Origin: Aquisphaera insulae
Lineage (GTDB): Bacteria; Planctomycetota; Planctomycetia; Isosphaerales; Isosphaeraceae
DNA length: 64,000 nt
Assembly: GCF_011064615.1 (NCBI RefSeq)
Contig: NZ_JAALJH010000035.1
Span: 26,006-90,005 of the forward strand
Direction: 5' to 3'
Shown: positions 16,413 to 28,309 of the stretch, one piece after another
How positions within the stretch are numbered: position 1 is the first letter of the stretch
How the letters are laid out: every line of letters starts with the position of its first letter
Notes under the pieces: generated by a model
Told to the model about the DNA's origin: nothing
What the model saw: the letters and a program-made list of their open reading frames with translations, nothing else
Databases searched by the model: none
Position numbers and translations under genes: made by a program

Positions 16413-17690
16413 GTGGCTCAAGGGCGAGTCAACACTCACGGAGCGGCCGGGACGGGTCGCGCGAACGCCTCGGCGAGGAGGTGGCTGGGACTGCTGGACC
16501 CTCGCGGCGGGAACTGGCTGCGCCTGCTCCTGCTGGCGTTGCCGGCCGCGATCGTCCTGCGATTCTCGGGCGCTCCGCCGATCTGGCTGTTCGTGGCCTC
16601 CTCGTTGGCGATCATCCCGCTGGCGGGCCTGATGGGAGAGGCGACGGAGCAGCTCGCCCATCGCATGGGGCCCGGCATCGGCGGCCTCCTGAACGCCACG
16701 TTCGGGAACGCCGCCGAGCTGATCATCGCCCTCTTCGCCCTGTTCAAAGGGTATGACGACGTGGTCAAGGCGTCCCTGACCGGGAGCATCCTCGGGAACG
16801 TCCTGCTGGTGCTGGGGGCGAGCCTCTTCGCCGGGGGGCTGAAGCATCGTTCCCAGCACTTCAATCGGACCGCCGCGGCGGCCGGGGCCTCGATGCTCGT
16901 GCTGGCGGCGTTCGGGCTCGTCATCCCGGCGATCTTCCACGAGCTTCCCGAGGTGACCGCGGCCGACCTGGACCTGGAGCACGAGCTGAGCATCGGCGTC
17001 TGCTTCTTCCTGATCCTGACCTACGTGGCGCACCTGGTCTTCAGCCTGGTGACCCACAAGGACCTCTTCAATCCCAAGCACACGGAGCCCGACCACGGCG
17101 ACGGCCCCCCCTGGTCGTCGAGGAAGGCCGTCGCCGTCCTGCTGGGGGCGACGGTCGCGGTCGCCTGGATGAGCGAGATCCTGGTCGGCGCCGTGGAGCA
17201 GGCGAGCGAGACCATGGGGATGAACCGGGTCTTCGTGGGGGTCGTCCTGGTCGCCATCGTCGGCAACGCGGCGGAGCATTCCACCGCGGTCCTGGTGGCG
17301 CTCAAGAACCAGATGGACCTGGCCGTCGGGATCGCGATCGGCTCGGCGCTCCAGATCGCCCTCTTCGTCGCCCCGGTGCTGATCTTCGCCAGCTACCTGC
17401 GTCCGGAGCCGATGGACCTGCGGTTCACCTCGCTGGAGGTCCTGACCATCATCCTGGGGGTCTTCATCGCCCGGATGGTCGCGGAGGATGGGGAGTCGAA
17501 CTGGCTCGAGGGGTTGATGCTGCTGATGGTCTACGGGATCCTCGCCCTGGCCTTCTTCTTCCTCCCCCATCGGGAGCCCCGCGGCGCCCATGGGCGGCAC
17601 GCGGAGCCGGCCGCCGCCGGGGCCGCGGCGGGGCCGGCCGACATCTCCGCGGGGTCGGCGCCCCGGCGCCTCGCGGCCGGGTCGGCGTGA
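16413..17690 (+). CDS. cax: Ca2+/H+ antiporter of the CaCA family
   Basis: Exports Ca2+ in exchange for protons at the cytoplasmic membrane. The 425-residue product has about eleven membrane segments and the two alpha-repeats of the CAX group: GLLNATFGNAAELIIALFAL near residue 90 and VGNAAEHSTAVLVALKNQMD near 285, each carrying the conserved Asn-Ala-Ala-Glu. An acidic loop with DLDLEHE lies between the halves. The GTG at 16413 follows GGAGG (16399-16403) with nine-base spacing; upstream frame is antisense to trxA and trpF and is not coding. The C-terminal tail is Ala/Gly-rich. It converges on the zinc-ribbon gene with only six bases between. Confidence 0.88.
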   Translation: MAQGRVNTHGAAGTGRANASARRWLGLLDPRGGNWLRLLLLALPAAIVLRFSGAPPIWLFVASSLAIIPLAGLMGEATEQLAHRMGPGIGGLLNATFGNAAELIIALFALFKGYDDVVKASLTGSILGNVLLVLGASLFAGGLKHRSQHFNRTAAAAGASMLVLAAFGLVIPAIFHELPEVTAADLDLEHELSIGVCFFLILTYVAHLVFSLVTHKDLFNPKHTEPDHGDGPPWSSRKAVAVLLGATVAVAWMSEILVGAVEQASETMGMNRVFVGVVLVAIVGNAAEHSTAVLVALKNQMDLAVGIAIGSALQIALFVAPVLIFASYLRPEPMDLRFTSLEVLTIILGVFIARMVAEDGESNWLEGLMLLMVYGILALAFFFLPHREPRGAHGRHAEPAAAGAAAGPADISAGSAPRRLAAGSA

Positions 17691-17696
17691 CCCGGC

Positions 17697-18437
17697 CTAC
17701 TTCCTGGCCTTCTTGACGGTCGGCTTCGCCTCCTCCTCGCCGAGGTAGAGCAGGCGGCCGCAGCTCTTGCAGAAGACGAGCATGTCGCCGACGATCAGGT
17801 GATTGACCATTTGCGGGGTAACGGCCGTGAAACACCCGAGGCAGGCCCCCGCCTCGCAGGTCGCCAGGGCGTCGGCGCCGAACTGGCGGACCGTCCGGCT
17901 GTAGCGCTCCCGGTCGTCGGCCGGGATCGAGGTCTCGGCGCTCACGATCGACGCCTCGAGCTCGCCGAGCTGGGCCTTCTGGCCGACCGCCTGGGCGTCG
18001 ATGTCCGCCTCGAGCGCCGCGAGCTCCTTGGCGAAGCCCTGGACCTCGGCCTCGACGGCGGCGACCGCCGCGGCCTGGGCCTCGATGGTCTCGTAGCCCT
18101 TGAGGATCTCGTCCTCCACCTTCCCCATGGCGAGCTTGTCGTGCGCGATCTGGTTCTGGAGGGCGCGGTATTCCTCGTTCTTCTTGACCTGGTTGAGCTT
18201 GACCTTCAGGTCGTCGATCTTGGTCTGCTGGGCCTGGAGGGTGTGCTCATTCTTCTTGAGTGCGAGCTTGGCGTCCTGGAGCGCCTTGCGGGCCTTCTCC
18301 AGGTCGGCCTGACGGGCCGCCAGGGCGTTCTGCCGCGCGTTCAGGGTCCGCGGTGCCGAGGCCAGCCGGTCGCGGATGGACTTGGCCCGCTGGTGGAGGA
18401 TGTGGAGTTCGCGGAGGACTTCGGCGGTCGCGGACAT
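17697..18437 (-). CDS. Coiled-coil protein with C4 zinc ribbon
   Basis: 246 residues. Residues ~5-175 form a long coiled coil rich in Ala, Lys, Glu and Gln. The C-terminus carries a zinc ribbon with ACLGC and FCKSCGRLLY, four Cys in two pairs, as in the zf-RING_7/COG1579 family. Members are widespread and conserved but their role is not settled; nucleic-acid binding is often suggested. AAGGAG precedes the ATG. The gene lies downstream of the rpoD terminator, so it is probably transcribed separately from dnaG-rpoD. Confidence 0.85.
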   Translation of the reverse strand: MSATAEVLRELHILHQRAKSIRDRLASAPRTLNARQNALAARQADLEKARKALQDAKLALKKNEHTLQAQQTKIDDLKVKLNQVKKNEEYRALQNQIAHDKLAMGKVEDEILKGYETIEAQAAAVAAVEAEVQGFAKELAALEADIDAQAVGQKAQLGELEASIVSAETSIPADDRERYSRTVRQFGADALATCEAGACLGCFTAVTPQMVNHLIVGDMLVFCKSCGRLLYLGEEEAKPTVKKARK

Positions 18438-18515
18438 GTGGCATCGGCTCCTTCTGCATGCCTCGATCCGGGGCGGCTGCGGGGTGTCCCGGATGCCCGC
18501 AGGTCGCCTCCGGGG

Positions 18516-18553
18516 AAAAAAAAACCGCCGGTCGCCTTCGGGCGACCGGCGGT
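18516..18553 (-). terminator. Intrinsic terminator of dnaG-rpoD
   Basis: A perfect 13-bp stem (18524-18536 with 18541-18553) and a TTCG-type tetraloop, followed on the minus strand by a run of nine T. It begins about 12 bases after the rpoD stop and is the clearest terminator in the window. Confidence 0.93.
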
Positions 18554-18564
18554 GTGAGGCCGGG

Positions 18565-20235
18565 TCAACCGGTACTCTCGAGGAATCCCTCGAGCTGCCG
18601 GCTTCTGACGGGATGCTGGAGTTTTCGGACCGCCTTCGCCTCGATCTGGCGGACCCGTTCGCGGGTGACCTTGAAGATCCGGCCGACCTCCTCGAGGGTA
18701 TAGGTGTAGCCGTCCCCCAGGCCGTAGCGGAGCTTGATGATCTCGCGTTCGCGATAGGTGAGGGTCTTGAGGACCGAGTCGATCTTCTCCTTGAGCATCT
18801 CCTGGGTGGCGGCGTTGATCGGGCTCTCGGCCGCCTCGTCCTCGATGAAGTCGCCGAAGTAGGAGTCCTCGCTCTCGCCGACCGGCCGGTCGAGCGAGAT
18901 CGGGTGGCGGCTGATCTTCATCACCCGCCGGGTCTCCTCGACGGAGATGTTGGCGGCGCGGGCGGTCTCCTCGATGGTCGGCTCGCGGCCCTTCTCCTGG
19001 AGGAGCTTCTTGGAGACGTTCCGGAGCTTGGACATCGTCTCGATCATGTGGACCGGGATCCGGATCGTCCGGGCCTGGTCGGCGATGGCCCGGGTGATCG
19101 CCTGGCGGATCCACCAGGTCGCGTAGGTGCTGAACTTGTAGCCGCGGCGATACTCATACTTGTCGACGGCCCGCATCAGGCCGGTGTTCCCCTCCTGGAT
19201 GAGGTCGAGGAACGAGAGGCCGCGGTTGCGGTACTTCTTGGCGATCGAGACGACCAGCCGGAGGTTGCCGCCGGAGAGCTCGCGCTTGGCCTGCTCGTAC
19301 TCGCGGAACCGGGCGTTCATCAGCTCGGCCCGGCGCTTCAGGCTGCGCGGGGTCTCGAGCGTGATCCGCATCAGGTCCTTGAGCTCCTTGACCAGGTTGG
19401 AGCGGTCCTCCTTGCAGGCCCGGCCGGCGCGGAGGTCGCGGAGCTGGTTGAGCAGCTCTTCCATGCGGACGGCCGTCTGCTCCAGCCGCTTCATGAGGGG
19501 CTGGACCTTCTGGGTCCGGATCGACAGCTCCTCGACGAGGTTCACGGCCTTGAACCGGCGCCGCCTGAGGTTGGAGACCAGGCCCTTGCGGGTGAGGACG
19601 TCGCGCTCGCGGACGAAGTTCCGGAAGTCGCGGACGTTGCACTCCATCAGGTGGTCGAGCGTCTTGAGGTTGTGCGGCATCCGGCCCAGGATCTGGTCCT
19701 TCTCGAGGTTCTCGGTGACCGAGACCTTGACCGTGCGGTCGAAGGGGAGGTCGCCGTCGTTGACCTTCTTGAGGACGTCGACCACCAGGGCCAGGGCGAA
19801 GTGACACTCCAGGACCTTGCGACGGAACCGGCGGCGGGTGACCTCGATCTTCTTGGCGAGATTGATCTCCTGCTCGCGGGTCAGCAGGGGGATCTCGCCC
19901 ATCTGGGTGAGGTACATGCGGACCGGGTCGTCGATCCGGCGGGAGATGTCGTCGAGCTCCTCGGGGGTGAGCTCGACCTCCTCCTCGTCGGCCGGCTCCT
20001 CGGCGAGCTCGTCCTCGGGTTCGTCCTCGATGCCGGCGGCCACCATGCGGGCCTCGGCCTCGTCCTCATTGAGGAGCTCGATGCCCATCTCGTCGAGCGT
20101 TTCGAGCAGTCCGTGGATTCGTTCGGGGCTCGAGGCCTCGTCGGGCAGGAAGTCGTTGACCTGGTCGAAGGTGAGGAACCCCCGCCTCTTGCCCAAGTCA
20201 AGCAGCGTCTTGATGCCCTCGTCCAACTTGTCCAT
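18565..20235 (-). CDS. rpoD: Primary sigma factor RpoD (sigma-70)
   Basis: Directs RNA polymerase to housekeeping promoters. The 556-residue product has an acidic N-terminal region 1.1 (EDEPEDELAEEPADEEE), region 1.2 with DDPVRMYLTQMGEIPLL, region 2 with NLRLVVSIAKKYRNRGL and KFSTYATWWIRQAITRA, region 3 around HMIETMSKLRNV, and region 4 with REREIIKLRYGLGDGYTYTL and VTRERVRQIEAKAVRKL. Shorter than E. coli RpoD (613) mainly through a small non-conserved domain. It follows dnaG by 31 bases, the classic macromolecular-synthesis pairing, and ends at a strong terminator. Confidence 0.97.
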   Translation of the reverse strand: MDKLDEGIKTLLDLGKRRGFLTFDQVNDFLPDEASSPERIHGLLETLDEMGIELLNEDEAEARMVAAGIEDEPEDELAEEPADEEEVELTPEELDDISRRIDDPVRMYLTQMGEIPLLTREQEINLAKKIEVTRRRFRRKVLECHFALALVVDVLKKVNDGDLPFDRTVKVSVTENLEKDQILGRMPHNLKTLDHLMECNVRDFRNFVRERDVLTRKGLVSNLRRRRFKAVNLVEELSIRTQKVQPLMKRLEQTAVRMEELLNQLRDLRAGRACKEDRSNLVKELKDLMRITLETPRSLKRRAELMNARFREYEQAKRELSGGNLRLVVSIAKKYRNRGLSFLDLIQEGNTGLMRAVDKYEYRRGYKFSTYATWWIRQAITRAIADQARTIRIPVHMIETMSKLRNVSKKLLQEKGREPTIEETARAANISVEETRRVMKISRHPISLDRPVGESEDSYFGDFIEDEAAESPINAATQEMLKEKIDSVLKTLTYREREIIKLRYGLGDGYTYTLEEVGRIFKVTRERVRQIEAKAVRKLQHPVRSRQLEGFLESTG

Positions 20236-20266
20236 CCAGAGTCCTCCCTCGCGAACAAACCACGGA

Positions 20267-22216
20267 TCAGGACGCGTCTTTCTTCGTGTCCGGCCGCTGA
20301 AACATGAGACGCAGGTATTCCAGACGCAAGGCGCGGTAGGCTTCCGGGTCGGCTTTCTCGTCGGCCTCGTCGAGGGCGAGGCCCAGGTCCCGGATCCGCG
20401 ACTGCCGCTCCCGCCGTGTGATCGTGTCGAGCAATCCCCTGAGCCGATCCCGCCAGGAGGCGGGCCGAACGTCGTCGGGCAGGGGCGATGATTCCATGGA
20501 GAATGTCAGGGCCGCGGCCAGCGACCGGAGCCGCGGGTCCTCGAGCCGGAGCATGACCTGCTCGCAGGTCGGCTCGACCCCCTCGGTCAGCAGGCCGAAC
20601 GCCGCCCGGAGGATCTCGCGGAGCGGCTCGTCCCGGAGCGACTGGGCCGTGACCCGCGAGGCCAGGAGCCGGGCCGAGCCCGGCTCGTTGAGGATGATCT
20701 CGATCAGCTCGCGGTCGATCGGGTCGAAGTCCTTCGGGTCGATCGGGCCCCGATCGGCGGCGACGGCCTCGGCCGGCGCGGCGTCGGAGCCGGCGCCGGG
20801 GGCGGCCGCGGGGGCCGACGGGGTCGCCGCCGCGGCCCGCGCGGCGCGGGCGGTCCGGGCCGAGGCGGCACGCCTCAGGTCCTGCAGCCGCTTGCGGATC
20901 GCCGCGACGTCCATCCGGAGCGTCCGGCCGAGCGTGTCCAGGAATTTCTCCAGCTTGAGGTCCACGCCCCCACGCTTGCCCACCGGGATCTTGCTCAGGG
21001 CCTCGAGGATCCACTCGGCCGCCCGCCGGCTCCCCTCGATCGACCCGAGGTCGAAGCGGGCCGCCGCCCTGTCCAGGAGGAAGGCCAGCGGGTCGCCGGC
21101 CTTCTCCACCAGGGTGCGGAACGCCCCGGCCCCCTCCGTCAGGAGGAAGTCGCACGGATCCAGGTTCGCAGGCAAGCTGAGCACGCGCACGTCGAGTTCA
21201 TGTCCCAGGAAGATATCCAGTGCGCGATCCGCGGCGGACTGCCCGGCGGCATCTCCGTCGAAGATCAGGACGACGCGGTCCGACAGCCGGCGGAGCCCCT
21301 GCACGTGATCCTCGCCCAGGGCCGTCCCCAGGGTGCCGACCACGTTGCAGACCCCCACCTGGTGGGCGGCGATCACGTCGGTATAGCCCTCGACCACGGC
21401 GACCCACCCCGATTCGCGGCTGGCCGCTCGGGCGAGGTCGGCCGCGTAGAGGAGCTTCCGTTTCTGGAAGAGCGCCGTCTCCGGGCTGTTGAGATATTTT
21501 GCGACATGTTTCCCCTGGGCGACGAATCCTCGCTCGACGGACGGCAAAATTCGCCCGCCGAACCCGACTGTTCGTCCCCGCTCGTCATGGATCGGAAAGA
21601 TCAGCCGACCCCGAAATCGCTCACGGACCATCCCGGGGGACTCTTCCGGCCGGGAAATCAGTCCGGCCTCCTCGAGGAGATCGAGGCCGTAACCCCGCCG
21701 CTTCCCCTCCGCAGCCAGCCATCCCCGGTCCGTCGGCGCGTAGCCGAGCTGGAACCGGCGGACCATCTCCTCGGAGAGCCCCCGATCCCGCAGATAGCCG
21801 CGAGCCTCGTCCGACGTCTCGAGCGCCTTCACGAAGAGTCCCTGCGCCCACGCGTGGACCGACAGCAGGTCGGACTTGGACATCCCCGACGGAGCGGGCC
21901 CCTGGGGGGGCCCCCCCGTAGGTCGGTCCAGCACGATACCCGCTCGGTCGGCCAGCATGCGCAGCGCCTCGGGAAAGTCCACGTGGTCGCGATTCATCAC
22001 GAAATCAAACACGTCGCCCCCGGCGCCGCAGCTCCAACACTTGAAGGACTGCCGCTCGGGATTCACTTCCAGGGAGGGATTGTGATCATCATGGAACGGG
22101 CAGAGCGCCTTGTACTTCGAACCCATTCGACGAAGTTGCAAGGTCTCCCCGGCGAGCGCGACGATGTCGATCGCGCTCTTGATTGCAGCCTTGGTAACGT
22201 CGGTGTGAAGGGGCAC
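20267..22216 (-). CDS. dnaG: DNA primase
   Basis: Synthesises RNA primers at the replication fork. The 649-residue product starts with a CHC2 zinc finger (C39, H42, C60, C63 in ALCPFHDDHNPS and FKCWSCGAGGD), followed by the primase core and TOPRIM domain with VAVVEGYTDVIAAH and LIFDGDAAGQ. An Ala/Pro-rich linker separates the C-terminal helicase-interaction part. I chose the GTG at 22216: it has AGGAG six bases upstream and places the zinc finger at its usual distance; the ATG at 22297 has no ribosome site. A sigma-70 promoter lies ~130 bases upstream, and rpoD follows. Confidence 0.93.
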   Translation of the reverse strand: MPLHTDVTKAAIKSAIDIVALAGETLQLRRMGSKYKALCPFHDDHNPSLEVNPERQSFKCWSCGAGGDVFDFVMNRDHVDFPEALRMLADRAGIVLDRPTGGPPQGPAPSGMSKSDLLSVHAWAQGLFVKALETSDEARGYLRDRGLSEEMVRRFQLGYAPTDRGWLAAEGKRRGYGLDLLEEAGLISRPEESPGMVRERFRGRLIFPIHDERGRTVGFGGRILPSVERGFVAQGKHVAKYLNSPETALFQKRKLLYAADLARAASRESGWVAVVEGYTDVIAAHQVGVCNVVGTLGTALGEDHVQGLRRLSDRVVLIFDGDAAGQSAADRALDIFLGHELDVRVLSLPANLDPCDFLLTEGAGAFRTLVEKAGDPLAFLLDRAAARFDLGSIEGSRRAAEWILEALSKIPVGKRGGVDLKLEKFLDTLGRTLRMDVAAIRKRLQDLRRAASARTARAARAAAATPSAPAAAPGAGSDAAPAEAVAADRGPIDPKDFDPIDRELIEIILNEPGSARLLASRVTAQSLRDEPLREILRAAFGLLTEGVEPTCEQVMLRLEDPRLRSLAAALTFSMESSPLPDDVRPASWRDRLRGLLDTITRRERQSRIRDLGLALDEADEKADPEAYRALRLEYLRLMFQRPDTKKDAS

Positions 22217-22757
22217 CGGGAGCTCCTGATCACCAGGTACGAGCCCGGGTCCATGGTCTACGATCACGAAGGCCCGAACGACCGTCGGAGAGGCCATCGC
22301 GAAGCGTTCACCGTGCCCTGATTGCTTTTATTCGCGGCTACGGAGAAATTCTAACCCAGGACCGATAAGGGTCAAGTTTTGGAGGCCGCCTACCGACACG
22401 ATCCTCGGCGCCTTAAGCGGCGAGTCTCCTTCGCCTTGCACCGGCTTGCGTGTCGCTCCCTCGCCATCCCGCAGAATCCCCACAACCCCCTCCCCAGGGT
22501 TCCCAATTCCCCCCGTCGCGAGGCCCCGGCCCACCCCCAGCTTCTCCTCTTTCTCCGGCCAACTCTTCACAAACTCGATGGTTTGTCCCACGAACCAGGT
22601 GTCCAAGTCAAGGGGCAGCACATTCTCCGATCGTCGATAGTCGATCGGGAATCGAGACGCCCTCAGGCAGGGTGCGGCGAGTCGGGTCGGTCCGCGGAGT
22701 CGCCGCGGGGAGCGTCCGGCTCCCTTTCTACGACCCCGGAGGATGCCCGCGGACGGG
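22217..22757. other. Intergenic region between htrA and dnaG
   Basis: 541 bases upstream of dnaG and downstream of the HtrA gene. It holds the dnaG promoter at 22348-22375. The remainder (22380-22757) is GC-rich without a supported gene; a 97-codon frame at 22328-22621 lies across the promoter and is rejected. Confidence 0.5.
22348..22375 (-). promoter_or_regulatory. Sigma-70 promoter of dnaG-rpoD
   Basis: On the minus strand TTGACC (22370-22375), a 16-base spacer and TAGAAT (22348-22353), in an AT-richer patch. Transcription should start near 22341 and leave a leader of about 125 bases before the dnaG GTG. Confidence 0.7.
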
Positions 22758-24296
22758 CTACGGCTCCTTCCGACCGCGGTCGGCGGGTCCCGGCGGCTCG
22801 TGGTCGCCGGGACGGTTCCGCCGGGGATTGACCGGGATCAGGATCGATCGCCCGTCCGGTGCCGAGACGACGAGGGGGAGCACCGCCTCCGGTCCCAGGC
22901 TGCGGAGGACTCGCTCCATCTCCGCGACGTTATGGAGGGGGAAGTTCCCGACGCCGATGACCCGCATCCCCTTGCCCAGGCCGGCGGCCGCGGCGGGGCT
23001 CCCGTCGCGGACCGAATCGATCTCGATCGCCGTCGGGTTCGGGCCCCTGGCCGGGATGTCGATGACGTGGAACCCCAGGAAGGCCGCCTCCGGGACGTCC
23101 GGGAGCTCGGCGATCGTCACGTCGATCGTCCGAGAGTGGCCGTCCCGGTAATAGACGAGCGGGACCTTCGAGCCGACGTCCAGCCCCGCGGTCAAGAGCC
23201 GGAGCGTCGCGGAATCCTCGGTCTTGCGGCCGCTCAGCTTGACGATCACGTCGCCCCGCCTCAGCCCACCCGAGTCCGCAGGCCCCCCCGGATGCACGCC
23301 CGCCACCATCACTCCGCGAGAGTCCGGCAGGTGGGGATCGCCGGCCACGTTCTCCGAATTGGGGTCGAGGATCAGGCCGAGATAGCCGCGCACGACCTTG
23401 CCGGACTTGATCAGGCCCTCGACGACGCGTCGCGCCAGCGAGGTCGGGATGGCGAGGCCGATCCCCTCATAGGCCCCCGTCCGGGTGATGATTGCCGTGT
23501 TGATCCCCACGATCTTGCCTTCCAGGTTGATGAGCGGCCCCCCCGAATTCCCGGGATTGATGGCGGCATCGGTCTGGATGAAGGACTCGTAGTCCGCCAG
23601 CCGGACGTTATTCCGCTCGGTGGCGGAGACGATGCCCGCCGTGACCGAATGGTCGAAGCCGAGGGGGCTGCCGATCGCGAGGACCCAGTCGCCGATGTCG
23701 AGCTGATCCGAGTCCCCCCAGCTTGCATCCACCTTGAGCGCGGCATGGACCTGGAGGACGGCCAGGTCGGTCTTGGGATCGGCCCCGACCAGGCGAGCCC
23801 GCACGTCCGCGCCCGGGCCGAGCCGGACCAGGATCCGGTCGGCCTCCTTCACGACGTGATGATTGGTGACGATGTATCCCTTCTCCTTGTCGATGATCAC
23901 GCCGGAGCCGAGCTCGGTATCCTGGTACAGAGGGACGTTCGGATTCCCCCCCACCGGCAGCCCCGGCAGCCCGGCGGCCTCGCGCCTGGCCCGCTGGGAC
24001 TGGACGTTCACCACGGCGGGCGAGACGGCCGTCACGGCCATCCGGAAGAGCGTCGACGCCTGCACCAGCCCCGCCTTGTCCAGCTTCGCGATGGCCTCGG
24101 TCGCCGCCCGGGACCGGCCCGCTTCCCACGCGTAACCCGTCCGTTCGGCGACGAACGGCACGCCATAGACGATCAGGGCCGAGAGCGTCAGGATCAGGAG
24201 GATCAGCAGGAAGCCCCGACGCACCGGCGGTGTGGACGGCCTGGGGGGCGGCGCGTCGTCGTCGAGCCCGTGCTCCAGGGTATTGAACGAGGCCAT
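22758..24296 (-). CDS. HtrA/Deg-type serine protease, membrane anchored
   Basis: Envelope quality-control protease. The 512-residue product has a short basic N-terminus, one membrane anchor at about 28-47, then a trypsin-like domain with the triad His147 (TNHHV), Asp177 (TDLAV) and Ser251 (NPGNSGGPL). Two PDZ domains follow, the first around 305-395 with GGPADSGGLRRGDVIVKLSG and the second around 405-495 with GSPAAAAGLGKGM. The tail is Pro/Arg-rich. This is DegS/DegP layout with two PDZ and a non-cleaved anchor. It is divergent from the bestrophin gene; nothing in the sequence shows a sigma-E type stress promoter. Confidence 0.93.
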   Translation of the reverse strand: MASFNTLEHGLDDDAPPPRPSTPPVRRGFLLILLILTLSALIVYGVPFVAERTGYAWEAGRSRAATEAIAKLDKAGLVQASTLFRMAVTAVSPAVVNVQSQRARREAAGLPGLPVGGNPNVPLYQDTELGSGVIIDKEKGYIVTNHHVVKEADRILVRLGPGADVRARLVGADPKTDLAVLQVHAALKVDASWGDSDQLDIGDWVLAIGSPLGFDHSVTAGIVSATERNNVRLADYESFIQTDAAINPGNSGGPLINLEGKIVGINTAIITRTGAYEGIGLAIPTSLARRVVEGLIKSGKVVRGYLGLILDPNSENVAGDPHLPDSRGVMVAGVHPGGPADSGGLRRGDVIVKLSGRKTEDSATLRLLTAGLDVGSKVPLVYYRDGHSRTIDVTIAELPDVPEAAFLGFHVIDIPARGPNPTAIEIDSVRDGSPAAAAGLGKGMRVIGVGNFPLHNVAEMERVLRSLGPEAVLPLVVSAPDGRSILIPVNPRRNRPGDHEPPGPADRGRKEP

Positions 24297-24505
24297 CGGG
24301 GAGAGTCTCCGGGGAAATGACCGAAGGAGGGTGACGTGCGGGCCGCGGACCGACTGCTCGACCCATACCGGACGGCATCCTGCGAGGTGGATTATTCTGG
24401 GCGACCGTCGGCCCGAAAATCAACCCGCGCCGATCCGTAGCATGTCCGCATGAATCCGGAGATCGGCGAATCGACGGGTTCGTCGGAAACAACCGGGGCA
24501 GCACG

Positions 24506-24522
24506 ATCGTTATAGTAACGAT
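24506..24522. promoter_or_regulatory. 17-base palindrome upstream of the bestrophin gene
   Basis: ATCGTTA-TAG-TAACGAT is a perfect inverted repeat with 7-base arms, in the divergent region between htrA and the bestrophin-like gene, ~40 bases before the latter's ATG. It could be an operator; no regulator is identified. Confidence 0.35.
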
Positions 24523-24559
24523 GGTCTCTCCGTGCATTCCTCGTGAGAAGGTGCCTCGC

Positions 24560-25492
24560 ATGACGTTGTTTTCCAGGGGTGAGCGCTTCTGGTCGGAGAT
24601 CTATCGCATCCGAGGTTCGGCGACGCCCCGCGTGGCGGGCCGGACGCTCGTCTTCGGGCTGGTCTCGACGCTCATCACGATCATCCACTTCCATCCCGCG
24701 TTCCCGAACGTCGCCGTCCCGATCACCCCGTACGAGGTCCTCGGGGCCGCGCTCGGCGCGCTCCTGGTGCTCCGCACGAACGCCGGCTATGACCGCTGGT
24801 GGGAGGCCCGGAAGCTCTGGGGAGGGATCGTCAACCAGTGCCGGAACATCGTCGTGCTGGCCGTCGCGCACGGCCCCGACGACGTGGCCTGGAAGCGACA
24901 GGTCGCGGCCTGGACCGCGGCCTTCGCCCATGCGTGCCGCCGGAGCCTGCGGAACCAGCGCGAGCTCGGCGAGCTGAAGCCCCTGATCGGCGAGGCCGAA
25001 ACGGAGCGGATCGCGGCCAGCGACCACATGCCCTCGGCCGTCTCCCTGATGATGTCGAGGCTCTTCCGCCAGGGGGCCGAGATGGGCCTGGACCAGTTCG
25101 CGTTCCTCCGGGCCGAGGACGAACGGGCGAAGCTCATCGACCATCTCGGCGGCTGCGAGCGGATCCTCCGCTCCCCGCTGCCGATGGCCTACTCGATCCA
25201 GATCCGCCAGTTCATCTTCGTCTTCCTCTTCACCCTCCCGTTCGGCCTGCTCGCCGACGATCTCGACTGGCTAACCCCGGTCGTGACGATGCTGGTCGCC
25301 TTCCCGATCCTGGCCCTCGACGAGATCGGCGTGGAGCTCCAGAACCCCTTCTCCGAGTCGCGCCTCAACCACCTCCCGCTGACCGACCTCTGCGGGAACA
25401 TCGAGCGGAACCTGCTGGCGCTCGCCGCCGGCCGGGCGGACGTCGAGGTCGACCGGGTCGGCGATGGCGCCGCGGGGCGGACCGGGGCTTGA
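24560..25492 (+). CDS. Bestrophin-like anion channel protein
   Basis: Member of the bacterial bestrophin/UPF0187 (YneE) family, pentameric anion or cation channels of the cytoplasmic membrane. The 310-residue product has the family's opening segment (RGERFWSEIYRIRGSAT), VPITPYEVLGAALGALLVLRT, NAGYDRWWEARKLWGGI, and the later ALDEIGVELQNPF with FSESRLNHLPL, which lines the neck in the family. Four membrane segments are visible in two pairs. I chose the ATG at 24560; an open stretch back to 24521 lacks family character. Divergent from htrA; 30 bases later the U32 gene follows, possibly cotranscribed. Confidence 0.88.
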   Translation: MTLFSRGERFWSEIYRIRGSATPRVAGRTLVFGLVSTLITIIHFHPAFPNVAVPITPYEVLGAALGALLVLRTNAGYDRWWEARKLWGGIVNQCRNIVVLAVAHGPDDVAWKRQVAAWTAAFAHACRRSLRNQRELGELKPLIGEAETERIAASDHMPSAVSLMMSRLFRQGAEMGLDQFAFLRAEDERAKLIDHLGGCERILRSPLPMAYSIQIRQFIFVFLFTLPFGLLADDLDWLTPVVTMLVAFPILALDEIGVELQNPFSESRLNHLPLTDLCGNIERNLLALAAGRADVEVDRVGDGAAGRTGA

Positions 25493-25522
25493 GGAATCTC
25501 GTCGCCGATCGATAATAGGACC

Positions 25523-28183
<2,661 letters not shown>

Positions 28184-28309
28184 GCGGACTCGACTCACCA
28201 ATCCGCGACCACGAATTCCTACACTGGACCTTTCGCCTCGATCCGGTAGACTGGACGGAGACGACGAGGACAAACGTACCGGGCCCAGCCGTCGCGTGCC
28301 GAGGGTCTC

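Noticed and set aside
22328..22621. 97-codon frame on the minus strand upstream of dnaG
   Set aside because: It spans the dnaG promoter, has no recognisable motif and no good ribosome site.
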